43,450 bases of DNA from CAVQGF01 sp045807945 (GTDB taxonomy: Bacteria; Acidobacteriota; Terriglobia; Terriglobales; Acidobacteriaceae). Position numbers and translations under genes: made by a program. Positions 16,110 to 23,650 of this stretch are shown here, one piece after another. The notes under the pieces are model-generated. The model ran no database searches. It worked only from the letters and a program-made list of their open reading frames with translations, and was not told the DNA's origin. The first letter of the stretch is position 1. Every line of letters begins with the position of its first letter. The stretch spans positions 1 to 43,450 of the forward strand of contig JBJMGI010000117.1 of the NCBI GenBank assembly GCA_045807945.1, in the 5' to 3' direction.

Positions 16110-17651
16110 CTATGCCGCGCGATCGAGCAATTCGCGGACTGTTCGCAGCAACACCGCCGGTCGCAGCGGCTTTTCGGCAAATAGAGCGGCGCTGCGCTGC
16201 AGGAACGCCGTTGGACGCAAGTTGTACCCAGACATGAACAGGACGCGAATGTCAGGACGCGATCGCAATATCTGTTCCGCTAGTTCATCACCGCCGAGGC
16301 CGGGCATAACCATGTCCGTGAGTAACAGGTGAATGCGCTCGGAGTGGCCGTGACTGAGTTCGAGCGCCTCTTCGGCGTGACGAGCTGACAATACCTTGTA
16401 CCCGCCGTTTTGTAGCGCCTTGGCAATGCCGGTCCGCACGCGGTCCTGATCTTCGACAAGAAGGACGGTTTCTTTACCGCGGAAATTCGAGATCCTTTCG
16501 GTTGCGCTCGCGGACCCGTGCTGGGGCGTAACAGAGGAGGCACGCGGGAAATAGAGATCGAAGCGGCTGCCTTCACCGAGACGACTGGACACGCGAATGT
16601 GTCCGCCAGCCTGGGTAACGATCGCGTGAACCGAGGCGAGGCCGAGGCCAGTTCCCTTCCCTTGTGCCTTGGTCGAAAAGAAGGGCTCAAAGATGCGCGC
16701 GCGGGTGGCTTCGTCCATGCCGCTGCCGGTATCTTCAACGGACAAGATTGCGTAATCACCGGGAGGGAGACCCGCTCGATCGGAAGAAAGATCGGCGGCA
16801 CTGGTCGTGATGATCAGTCGTCCACCTGTCGGCATTGCATCGCGTGCGTTGAGCGCAAGATTTAGGATCGCTTGTTGAATGTGGTTGCGGTCCACTTCGG
16901 CGAAGCCGGCGTTCGGGTGCGTCTTGATCTCAAGCTGGATGTTCTCGCCAATAAGCCGCCGCAGCATCTCTTCCAGGTCTTGGACAATGTCGGACAACGA
17001 GGTAAGAGCGGGCTCCAGCTTTCGTTGGCGGGCGATGGAAAGCAGCTGCCGGACCAGTTCGGAACCCTGTTCGGCAGCCGCGTAGATCTCTTCAGCGTGC
17101 CCGCGAGCTGCGTCGTGCGGGCCCAGGTTCTCGGTCAACAATCCGCAATAGACCATGATCGCGGTAAGAAGATTGTTGAAATCGTGCGAGACATTTCCTA
17201 CGAGGCGCCCGATGGCCTCCATTTTTTGCGCTTCGAGAAATTGGTGGTCGAGTGTGCGCTGATCGGTGATGTCCCGATAAAAGAAGATGGTGCCGATCGC
17301 GCCTTTGCCCGGATTGATAGGAGCGGCGGAGATGGAAACGTCGATGAGAGTTCCGTCGCTGCGCCGGCGCTGGGTGGTGATACTGGCGTGAGGGCCCTGC
17401 AGGGCAGCTTTGCGAAAATCGCGCGACTCAGGGATTTTTTCTGCCGGCACGATCAGCTCGTCGAGATAATGCCCCTGCAACTCATCACTCGAGTAGCGAA
17501 AGATCTCACAAAAGGCTGGGTTCACGCGGAGCACGGTCCCGTCTACGTGCAGAACCGCGATGCCATAGGCGGCTGCATCCAGAAAAAGGTCAGGATCGGC
17601 GCTCCGCAGTTTCAGCTGCGCCTCGAGGAGTGGGTCCTGGTTCTGGTGCAT
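16110..17651 (-). CDS. PAS-containing hybrid histidine kinase with C-terminal receiver
   Basis: A 513-residue sensor kinase. A PAS domain (about 22-145) with YGIAVLHVDGTVLRVNPAFC and a PAC-like FYRDITDQR end is followed by the H-box VGNVSHDFNNLLTAIM (phospho-His in SHDFNN), an HATPase domain (ALNARDAMPTGG as N box, EDTGSGMDE as G1, KGTGLGLASV as G2), and a receiver domain (VLLVEDQDRVRTG; LLLTDMVMPG with the Asp). No transmembrane segment is visible, so it senses a cytoplasmic signal through PAS. I start at ATG 17651 (MHQNQDPLL); the upstream in-frame part is Cys/Phe-rich and unlike protein. It is co-transcribed with the NtrC-type regulator. Confidence 0.9.
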   Translation of the reverse strand: MHQNQDPLLEAQLKLRSADPDLFLDAAAYGIAVLHVDGTVLRVNPAFCEIFRYSSDELQGHYLDELIVPAEKIPESRDFRKAALQGPHASITTQRRRSDGTLIDVSISAAPINPGKGAIGTIFFYRDITDQRTLDHQFLEAQKMEAIGRLVGNVSHDFNNLLTAIMVYCGLLTENLGPHDAARGHAEEIYAAAEQGSELVRQLLSIARQRKLEPALTSLSDIVQDLEEMLRRLIGENIQLEIKTHPNAGFAEVDRNHIQQAILNLALNARDAMPTGGRLIITTSAADLSSDRAGLPPGDYAILSVEDTGSGMDEATRARIFEPFFSTKAQGKGTGLGLASVHAIVTQAGGHIRVSSRLGEGSRFDLYFPRASSVTPQHGSASATERISNFRGKETVLLVEDQDRVRTGIAKALQNGGYKVLSARHAEEALELSHGHSERIHLLLTDMVMPGLGGDELAEQILRSRPDIRVLFMSGYNLRPTAFLQRSAALFAEKPLRPAVLLRTVRELLDRAA

Positions 17652-17717
17652 GTTTGGTATCTTTGCAAACAAAGCACCAAAACGGGAACACATTCTGAAG
17701 GACTTAGCATTAGCCCA

Positions 17718-17732
17718 GTTCCAAAATGGAAC
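17718..17732. promoter_or_regulatory. Palindrome in the kinase/Nudix divergent region, possible operator
   Basis: GTTCCAAAATGGAAC is a perfect 15-base palindrome around a central base (half-site GTTCCA, spacer AAA). A further GGTTCC occurs about 20 bases downstream. It lies 66 bases upstream of the kinase start in the 264-base gap between divergent genes, where a regulator binding site is expected. The binding protein is unknown. The rest of the gap (17652-17915) shows nothing else I can name. Confidence 0.4.
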
Positions 17733-17915
17733 GCAACGGAAACAGGGCGGTTCCAAGGAAGCGGAAGAAATTGGTGGCCCAGAATGGAATGGCGCCGCAG
17801 GTTCTCGTTTTGAGCATGATTCCCATTTCAGAACAGCCCAAAACAGCTTACAGCTGGGCGTAGGGCTCCACGCGTCTTGGTATGCTCCGGGTGGGACGAA
17901 ACGGGCTGGAAGACG

Positions 17916-18356
17916 ATGGTGAAGAGCAGAGTCCTCAAGAAGCGCACGACAAAACAGGTTGTCGCCGGCCTACTGATCCGTAGTGAAGGTGGCGCGCGCG
18001 AGATACTGGTGTGCCAGCGCACGAAGCATCAAACCATGCCGCTGAAGTGGGAGTTCCCCGGCGGCAAGATCGAACCCGGTGAGCAGCCGCGTGACGCGTT
18101 GCGCCGCGAGCTAGAAGAGGAGCTGGGGATTCAAGCGGAAGTTGGAGCCGAAATCGCAAGAATACGGCACGACTACACCCGCTCCGCTTCCGTGGAGCTG
18201 AGGTTTTACCTGGTACCACGATTCGAGGGCGAACTCGAAAACCGGATATTCAAGCAGATTGTTTGGGCGAAGCTGGAAAAGCTGCCGACATTTGATTTCC
18301 TGGAAGCCGACATCGCGCTGGTGAAGCGAATCGCGGCAGGCGAACTGCTGGGATAA
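17916..18356 (+). CDS. MutT-like Nudix hydrolase
   Basis: A 146-residue Nudix protein with a perfect Nudix box, G-x5-E-x7-RELEEELGI (residues 50-72). The preceding text, LVCQRTKHQTMPLKWEFPGG, is typical of 8-oxo-dGTP diphosphatase (MutT), which cleans the nucleotide pool of oxidised dGTP. The similarity and length support this role, although other NTP pyrophosphatase activity is possible. I start at ATG 17916, with GGAAG just upstream; an in-frame start 39 bases further up has no support. It ends directly next to the convergent NRAMP-type gene, with no base between the two stop codons. Confidence 0.88.
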   Translation: MVKSRVLKKRTTKQVVAGLLIRSEGGAREILVCQRTKHQTMPLKWEFPGGKIEPGEQPRDALRRELEEELGIQAEVGAEIARIRHDYTRSASVELRFYLVPRFEGELENRIFKQIVWAKLEKLPTFDFLEADIALVKRIAAGELLG

Positions 18357-19610
18357 TCAGCCCTGAGTGTAGGACATCCACAGCCAGGCACCGGTGAGTC
18401 CGACCATGATGACTGTGGTGGCCCAAGCGATCCAGTTAAACAATCGCGAGTTCACGTGCTCGCCCATCAACTCTTTTTTGTTGATCAGGATAAGCATGAA
18501 AATAAGAATGAATGGCAGGAGCACACCATTGAACACTTGCGAGAGCACAGTGACTTTGAGCAGCGGGAAATTCGGCCAAAGGATGACGCCCGCTCCGCAG
18601 ACGATTAACGCGGTGTAGAGCCAGTAAAAAAAGGGCGCCTCACCAAATTTTTTATCGACCCCGGATTCGAATCCCAACCCCTCGCAGACGCTATAAGCGG
18701 TCGAGAGCGGCAGAATCGAAGCCGCGAACAGAGAGGCATTCGCAAAACCGGCTGCAAACAAAACGTAGGCGTAATCGCCGGAGAGGGGGCGCAAAGCCTG
18801 GGCCGCATCTGTAGCGTCGTGGATCTCGTGGTGACCGTGCGCATAGAGGGTGGCCGCACAGGCAACAATAATGAACCAAGCCACGACGTCGGTGAAAATC
18901 GAACCGACGAGAACATCCAGTCGCGTGCCGGCGTACTCCTTCGGCGTGACGCCCTTTTCCACGACCGAAGCTTGCAGATAGAACTGCATCCACGGGGCGA
19001 TGGTCGCGCCGATCATGCCAATGACCATATAGAGATAGGCTTGGTCCTTGAACTCGCGCGGGTGCGGTGGCGCCACGGTGCGGATGGCAGCTTGCGAGAG
19101 ATCGGGGCGAGAGAGAAATCCGGCGACGATGTAAGCGAGGTAAAAGAACGACGCGGCGAGAAATACCTTCTCGACCATCTTGTAGTTCCCTTTCACGATC
19201 AGGAACCACACCAGCGCTGCCGCAATCGGGACGGAGATGTACTTGGAGACGCCGAACAGTTCCATGCTGCTGGCTACTCCAGCAAACTCGGCGATAACGT
19301 TGCCGAAATTCGTAGCAACCAGCGCGAGCATCATGAAAAACGTGGTCCGCAGGCCGAACTCTTCACGGATGAGATCGCTGAGTCCCTTTCCCGTGACTGC
19401 ACCCATGCGCGCAGACATTTCCTGTACGACGATCAGCGCGATCGTCATTGGAACGACGCACCAAAGCAACGCGTACCCGAACTGCGCGCCGGCGGTGGAG
19501 TAGGTGATGATGCCGCCGGCGTCGTTGTCCACGTTCGCCGTGATAAACCCCGGCCCAATAACGGCAAAGATCACCAGCAACCGGGTTTTCCAGCGACGCA
19601 ACCACTTCAT
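18357..19610 (-). CDS. NRAMP-fold divalent metal transporter, probably Mg2+ (NRMT-like)
   Basis: A 417-residue inner-membrane protein with about 11 hydrophobic helices and the NRAMP opening GPGFITANVDNDAGG. Aligned on GPG, the helix-1 DPGN metal motif is Asp30-Ala-Gly-Gly33, so the ligand Asn is lost. In helix 6 the usual Met-Pro-His reads Ala-Pro-Trp (GATIAPWMQFY), so the Met that selects transition metals is also lost. Such changes are known from the NRAMP-related magnesium transporters and argue against Mn/Fe uptake. I start at ATG 19610; 50 further in-frame codons upstream run through a repeated hairpin. The gene follows a soluble MgtE-N/CBS gene on the same strand, 154 bases away. Confidence 0.82.
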   Translation of the reverse strand: MKWLRRWKTRLLVIFAVIGPGFITANVDNDAGGIITYSTAGAQFGYALLWCVVPMTIALIVVQEMSARMGAVTGKGLSDLIREEFGLRTTFFMMLALVATNFGNVIAEFAGVASSMELFGVSKYISVPIAAALVWFLIVKGNYKMVEKVFLAASFFYLAYIVAGFLSRPDLSQAAIRTVAPPHPREFKDQAYLYMVIGMIGATIAPWMQFYLQASVVEKGVTPKEYAGTRLDVLVGSIFTDVVAWFIIVACAATLYAHGHHEIHDATDAAQALRPLSGDYAYVLFAAGFANASLFAASILPLSTAYSVCEGLGFESGVDKKFGEAPFFYWLYTALIVCGAGVILWPNFPLLKVTVLSQVFNGVLLPFILIFMLILINKKELMGEHVNSRLFNWIAWATTVIMVGLTGAWLWMSYTQG

Positions 19611-19733
19611 GTGAAATCTCTTCGCAACAGGACTGGACAGAATAAACGTGCGAGTCGAAGACTGGCCAGACAATTCGACCAGATCCTTATTCAGAATTTG
19701 AATATTTAGTGAATGTTTACGTATCCCGACATT

Positions 19734-19763
19734 GCACAGCCGAGGACGGCTGTGCCACACAAA
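19734..19763. repeat. REP-like hairpin element, copy 1
   Basis: GCACAGCC (19734-19741), loop GAGGAC and GGCTGTGC (19748-19755) make a perfect 8-base hairpin. From 19735 to 19763 it is identical over 29 bases to the copy at 29849-29877, including the trailing CACACAAA. It lies in the gap between the MgtE-N/CBS and NRAMP-type genes. Two identical intergenic copies 10 kb apart suggest a genome-wide REP-type family. Confidence 0.75.
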
Positions 19764-19764
19764 C

Positions 19765-21006
19765 TCAGAGCATCTCGCGTAAGAGACCGATTACGTCATC
19801 TGCCGTGATCACTCCGTGGACGACGCCTTGCTCGTCGACGACGGGCAGCATTAGAAGGTTGTACTTATCGAAGAGCTCGGCGACCTCGCGCTCTTTGGCG
19901 TCCATTTGGCAGGTGACTAGAGGTTCGGTGATCAGGGTTTTCAGCGGAGTCTCCTGCTCGACGAGCACGATGGAGGCGAGCGGCACCATTCCGACCAACT
20001 TATCTTCGCCATCGAGCACGAACAGAGTGCTGACAGCCTCGGGGCCGCCGGAGAAGCCGCGCAATGCGTCGATCGCGTCCATAACGGTTGCGTCTTCGGA
20101 GAAGCCAAGGAAATCTGTGGTCATGCGGCCTGCAGCGGTATGCTCGGAGAATTCCAGCAAGCCTTCGACGTCGTGACGCTCCTCGGGCTGCATCTCTTCG
20201 AGAATCTCGTCTGACTTCTCCTGCGGCAGTTCGGCCAGCAGGTCGGCAGCGGCATCGGGATTCATCTCCTCGACGATGTCGGCGGCGTGCTCGGGGTCCA
20301 AGGACTGCACGATGGAGACGCCGAGTTTGGGATCCACTTCCTCGAGCGCGCCAGCGGCGACGTCTTCGTCGAGCGATTCGAAGACGGCTTCGCGCTCGGC
20401 GGGGGCGAGATCGGCCATGATCTCGGCGATGTCGGCAGGATGCAGTTTGTTCAGGCCGCTCGATTCGATACGGAGTTTGACCCGCCGCGCAGGATCGGTC
20501 TCGATCAAGTCCACGTACTCCCACGGGATGATTCGAGGCGGGATGCGCGCCAGAAGTCCCCGCAGCGCGATCATCGGGACTACGCCCTTGAGCAGGCGGC
20601 GAACGGCACCGCGGGTGCCAACATCTACTCCGTAAATCCGCAGAGCGATGCGACCGTTAGAAGGAAACGCTTCAAAATCCACGTCGTTCACGCGGACGAC
20701 CTTGCGTCCGTGCACGTCGATGATCTGCTGGTCGAGCAGATCGCGGCTCAGCAGCAGCATCCCTTCAGTGGTGGTGAACTCGGGCCAGGAATTTACAGGC
20801 TGGCTCGAGCGAATGCCACCATTGACGTTCTGGAAGGCGTCGCGAGAGAGAAGGCGATCGCCTTGCGGCGTCTTAACAATGAAATTGAAGATCTCGTTAC
20901 GGCTTTCTTGCGGGGTTAGCGCGACCTCGCGCACCCTTCCGGCGACGGCGCCGCTGGGATCCAGCACGGGCGCGCCCAAAAGCTCGGAGAGTGCGTAATT
21001 CGCCAT
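19765..21006 (-). CDS. PRC-barrel / MgtE-N / CBS protein without membrane domain
   Basis: A 413-residue soluble protein. Residues about 5-70 and 75-150 look like two PRC-barrel segments (LLGAPVLDPSGAVAGRVREV; LLDQQIIDVHGRKVVRVNDV). Residues about 185-285 are the MgtE N domain, with repeats such as LHPADIAEIMADLAPAERE and DPEHAADIVEEMNPDAAADL, and residues about 285-413 are two CBS domains (RMTTDFLGFSEDATVMDAI; ITEPLVTCQMDAKEREVAEL). In MgtE these domains bind Mg2+ and gate the pore, but the C-terminal pore helices are absent here. The gene precedes the NRAMP-type transporter on the same strand, so it is probably its Mg2+-sensing partner. The ATG at 21006 has only a weak Shine-Dalgarno. Confidence 0.87.
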   Translation of the reverse strand: MANYALSELLGAPVLDPSGAVAGRVREVALTPQESRNEIFNFIVKTPQGDRLLSRDAFQNVNGGIRSSQPVNSWPEFTTTEGMLLLSRDLLDQQIIDVHGRKVVRVNDVDFEAFPSNGRIALRIYGVDVGTRGAVRRLLKGVVPMIALRGLLARIPPRIIPWEYVDLIETDPARRVKLRIESSGLNKLHPADIAEIMADLAPAEREAVFESLDEDVAAGALEEVDPKLGVSIVQSLDPEHAADIVEEMNPDAAADLLAELPQEKSDEILEEMQPEERHDVEGLLEFSEHTAAGRMTTDFLGFSEDATVMDAIDALRGFSGGPEAVSTLFVLDGEDKLVGMVPLASIVLVEQETPLKTLITEPLVTCQMDAKEREVAELFDKYNLLMLPVVDEQGVVHGVITADDVIGLLREML

Positions 21007-21065
21007 AGTTCGCAGAATAAACCTGCGACTACGAACTGACTAGTGGTTTGGCGGCTTCTGCTGCC

Positions 21066-21734
21066 TTATTTCTCTACGATGACTAGTTCGCCGTCTTCAA
21101 CGCGAATCTCGGAGATGAACGGCGGCAGCTTGAGCTTCTCGCGGTTCTCCGGTTCAGCTAGTTTGGACTGGAGCGTGGAATCTACCCAATCGATGGGTAC
21201 CGTGAGGTCGCCAACTTTGAAGAGCGAGGGTTTTAGGCTGACGTATCCGTCTTTGCTGGTGAGCTGGCCGGAAAGAGTCACGTAAATATCCATTCCATAG
21301 CGTTCGACAACGAACTGCCCAAGCACTTCATTGCCGACCATCGCGAACTGCATGGATTTCACCTGTGGCGGTGCATCTGGCTGAGCCTGCGTGGGAGCGG
21401 GAGGTGCGGGAGTGGCGCCAGGCTGATCAGGTTGCGGCGCTTCCGGCAACTGGCCTTGCGAGCGCTGGAAGGCAGAATTCAGCTCATCGGTGGTGAGATG
21501 AATCTCAGCAGGATCACCAACCGCTCGCGCCTTCTCCAGATCGTTCAGCTTGGTGTCGAATGAAGTTACGCTGGCGACAGCCTGCTCAGTCGAGATGTGG
21601 CTGAAGTTTGCCCGCGGCACCGGCTTCTTCAACATCACGAACACAACGATGACCATGACGGCGAGAAAGGTTCTGTAAGCGAACTTGAACCAGGAGAAGC
21701 TCGCCTTCTTTGGTGAAGCGGCTGAGGTGGGCAT
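21066..21734 (-). CDS. Membrane-anchored protein of unknown function
   Basis: A 222-residue protein I do not recognise. It has a short basic N-terminus, one hydrophobic helix (about 18-36, FLAVMVIVVFVMLKKP), a helical stretch (EQAVASVTSFDTKLNDLEKA), a Pro/Gln/Ala-rich linker (about 95-125), and a C-terminal beta-rich part with LSGQLTSKDGYVSLKPSLFK and a final ISEIRVEDGELVIVEK. The topology suggests an inner-membrane anchor with the rest in the periplasm. The C-terminal part resembles LptC/AsmA-like lipid-binding beta domains only in general shape. The start may be ATG 21734 or GTG 21752; neither has a good Shine-Dalgarno. Confidence 0.65.
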   Translation of the reverse strand: MPTSAASPKKASFSWFKFAYRTFLAVMVIVVFVMLKKPVPRANFSHISTEQAVASVTSFDTKLNDLEKARAVGDPAEIHLTTDELNSAFQRSQGQLPEAPQPDQPGATPAPPAPTQAQPDAPPQVKSMQFAMVGNEVLGQFVVERYGMDIYVTLSGQLTSKDGYVSLKPSLFKVGDLTVPIDWVDSTLQSKLAEPENREKLKLPPFISEIRVEDGELVIVEK

Positions 21735-21809
21735 TTGCGAGGATTGTGGCACGGCTTTGGGTTTGCACGAAGCAAAAACCGAGATCCCGCTGCGCCCCGC
21801 TGCGAAAAC

Positions 21810-22172
21810 TCAACCTGCGCGGCATCCGTTCGGTACCGGCTTCTCAGGCATAGCGAGGACTGGCGTAATGCCATCGGCGTAACCGATATCGAAGAGCATG
21901 CCTTGGGACAGAACACCTTTGATCTTGCGCGGCTCGAGGTTTACGACGAATAGCGCTTGTTTGCCGACGACCTCACTGGGATCTGCTCGCTCCTGTCTTA
22001 TTCCAGCGACGATCGTGCGCTGGTGGTCGCCGAAGTCCACTGCAAGCTGCATCAATTTGTCGGAGGCTGGGACTTCGGAAATCCCGAGAATGGTTCCGAC
22101 GCGAATGTCGAGTTGATCCAATACGGAGAGAGCGATGCTCGGCTTGACTGCTGCAATTTGCATAGAGCACAT
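21810..22172 (-). CDS. CsaA-like tRNA-binding domain protein
   Basis: A 120-residue protein built of one EMAP/tRNA-binding OB fold: LDQLDIRVGTILGISEVPAS, then LMQLAVDFGDHQRTIVAGIR and NLEPRKIKGVLSQGMLF. This is the pattern of the CsaA export-related chaperone and of the C-terminal domain of methionyl-tRNA synthetase. As the synthetase domain is absent, CsaA-like is the better match; both bind RNA or unfolded protein as dimers. ATG 22172 and ATG 22163 (3 codons later) are both possible. It is divergent from the RsbW-like gene across a 151-base gap. Confidence 0.85.
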   Translation of the reverse strand: MCSMQIAAVKPSIALSVLDQLDIRVGTILGISEVPASDKLMQLAVDFGDHQRTIVAGIRQERADPSEVVGKQALFVVNLEPRKIKGVLSQGMLFDIGYADGITPVLAMPEKPVPNGCRAG

Positions 22173-22323
22173 TGTAGAAGCGGGGCGGTTTGCGTTGACA
22201 TTTCCGGTGCCGACAGGCAAACTACGGAATTTCAATGACTTTGCCCGGATGTCCTGCTGGCTGCCCGAGACGCTCACGGCAACGAACGGACTCCGAGTTG
22301 GATCGGACATCATTAAACCCGCA

Positions 22324-22770
22324 ATGTCCATAACTCGGGTTTCCTATACCCTCGACTCTACGCTGGAGAGCGTCAACACAGCGGAGGAGACTGCCATGAA
22401 GATGGCGGCTAAGGCGGGGTTTGCGGAAGACGAAAGTCACCAGATCGCGATGTCTGTGCGGGAAGCTGCCGTGAACGCAGTGCTGCATGGGAATGCTTAC
22501 GACCCGCAGAAGAAGATGCGGATGTCGATCGAGCAGACCGGCAACAAGTTCATCGTGAGTATCGCGGATGAAGGAAAAGGTTTGAAGCCAGAGGAGGTTC
22601 CTGACCCGCTGGCGCAGGAAAACATTTTGAAGCAGTCGGGGCGCGGAATCTTCCTGATCAAGTCGTTCATGGATGAAGTCAGCTTCCGCCTTTTGGACCC
22701 CGGCACGGAAATCACTTTGATCAAACACGTCCACGGCAACGCGGCGGACGCTTCGGAGGAAAGACAGTGA
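22324..22770 (+). CDS. RsbW-like anti-sigma factor / serine kinase
   Basis: A 148-residue GHKL ATPase of the anti-sigma type. It has the N box SVREAAVNAVLHGNA, the G1 motif DEGKGL and the G2 motif GRGIFLIKSFMDEV. Such proteins bind a sigma factor or other target and phosphorylate an antagonist on serine. Its 3' end overlaps the start of the antagonist gene (GTGA, 22767-22770), so the pair is translationally coupled. No sigma factor and no PP2C phosphatase gene is next to it, so the target is unknown. I start at ATG 22324; the frame extends 63 codons further upstream across the divergent promoter region. Confidence 0.86.
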   Translation: MSITRVSYTLDSTLESVNTAEETAMKMAAKAGFAEDESHQIAMSVREAAVNAVLHGNAYDPQKKMRMSIEQTGNKFIVSIADEGKGLKPEEVPDPLAQENILKQSGRGIFLIKSFMDEVSFRLLDPGTEITLIKHVHGNAADASEERQ

Positions 22771-23114
22771 CGATGAAAGCAAGTACCCGGCAGGTGGATG
22801 GAATCACAGTAGTGGACCTGAGCGGGCGCATCACGCTCGGCGAAGGCAGCGTGGTTTTGCGCGACACAGTGCGCGACCTGCTCGCCAAAGGCGACAAGAA
22901 AATGTTGCTGAACCTGGGCGACGTTACCTATATAGACAGCTCAGGGATCGGCGAACTGGTCAGCGCGTTCACCACCGTCCGCAACCAGGGCGGCGAGCTT
23001 AAGCTGCTGAACCTTACGAAGAAAGTCCACGACCTGCTGCAGATCACGAAACTGTACACCGTCTTTGATATTAAGGACGACGAAGCTGCGGCGATCGGAT
23101 CGTTCAAGAAATAA
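22767..23114 (+). CDS. STAS-domain anti-anti-sigma factor (RsbV/SpoIIAA-like)
   Basis: A 115-residue STAS protein: VDGITVVDLSGRITLGEGS at the start and YIDSSGIGELV with the phosphorylatable Ser58/Ser59. In this family the unphosphorylated form binds the RsbW-like kinase and frees the sigma factor. I choose GTG 22767, because GGAGG (22755-22759) is 7 bases before it and it overlaps the upstream stop by 4 bases; ATG 22773 is an alternative with 13 bases spacing. A strong terminator follows the stop. Confidence 0.9.
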   Translation: MTMKASTRQVDGITVVDLSGRITLGEGSVVLRDTVRDLLAKGDKKMLLNLGDVTYIDSSGIGELVSAFTTVRNQGGELKLLNLTKKVHDLLQITKLYTVFDIKDDEAAAIGSFKK

Positions 23115-23124
23115 TTTCTCAGTA

Positions 23125-23161
23125 GGCGCGTTCGCTCCGGGCGGACGCGCCATCTGTTTTT
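23125..23161 (+). terminator. Rho-independent terminator after the RsbW/RsbV pair
   Basis: GGCGCGTTCGC (23125-23135) pairs with GCGGACGCGCC (23141-23151) over 11 positions with one G-U pair and a TCCGG loop, followed by ATCTGTTTTT ending at 23161. This is a strong terminator structure for the STAS gene, which ends at 23114. Its last T directly precedes the ATG of the next gene. Confidence 0.8.
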
Positions 23162-23650
23162 ATGCGGATCGAGTGCTTCCTCACGATCGCGCTACTCACA
23201 ACCCTCGCTTCCGGCGAATGCCTATCCATCGAACAAACCACAGATAAGACCGGCGCTCGCGCGTGCGTTTCCGGGAAAGTGTTGAAGGTGGTTGCGGGAC
23301 GCGGCGCGCATTTTTTAGATTTCTGCGAAGACTACAGCAAGTGTCCATTCACAGTCGTGGTGTTCGACCGCGACCTGCGCGACGTGGGGGATGTGCGTCA
23401 GCTTGAGGGCAAGGACATCGAGATTCACGGCAAGATCGTGAAGTATGAAGGTCGCTCCGAGATCGTGCTGAGCGATGCCAGCCAACTAAAAGGCAATTCC
23501 CCGAGGCTGCCGCCAGTCCCGAAAGCCTACGACGTCGAACGCCGCGGAAATTTCAGTGCGACGGCGAAGAGTTCCAAGTCCGCGAAGACGAAGCAGAAGA
23601 AAGAGCGGCGCCCGCCGAAAGACACCACCGATCCTGGAACCGTGGATTAA
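23162..23650 (+). CDS. Secreted OB-fold-like protein with basic tail, function unknown
   Basis: A 162-residue protein with a signal-peptide-like start (MRIECFLTIALLTTLASGEC). The mature part has ARACVSGKVLKVVAGRGAHF, CPFTVVVFDRDLRDV and IEIHGKIVKYEGRSEIVL, a spacing typical of small OB-fold nucleic-acid- or oligosaccharide-binding domains. The last 40 residues are rich in Lys, Arg, Ser and Pro. It contains three or four cysteines that could form disulfides outside the cytoplasm. No specific function is known to me. Its ATG abuts a terminator and has no Shine-Dalgarno, so a separate promoter or a different start is possible. Its stop overlaps that of the convergent GT2 gene. Confidence 0.68.
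   Translation: MRIECFLTIALLTTLASGECLSIEQTTDKTGARACVSGKVLKVVAGRGAHFLDFCEDYSKCPFTVVVFDRDLRDVGDVRQLEGKDIEIHGKIVKYEGRSEIVLSDASQLKGNSPRLPPVPKAYDVERRGNFSATAKSSKSAKTKQKKERRPPKDTTDPGTVD

Noticed and set aside
16872..17813. 313-codon open frame on the plus strand opposite the hybrid kinase
   Set aside because: Antisense to a clear kinase gene and without known motifs.
14638..17915. Sigma-54 -24/-12 promoter near the NtrC-type regulator
   Set aside because: Candidates such as TGGAAC near 17727 and TGGCAC near 14991 have wrong spacing to GC or lie within genes.
19611..19760. 50-codon N-terminal extension of the NRAMP-type gene
   Set aside because: It is translated through the repeated hairpin element and lacks a ribosome binding site; the family's N-terminus starts at 19610.
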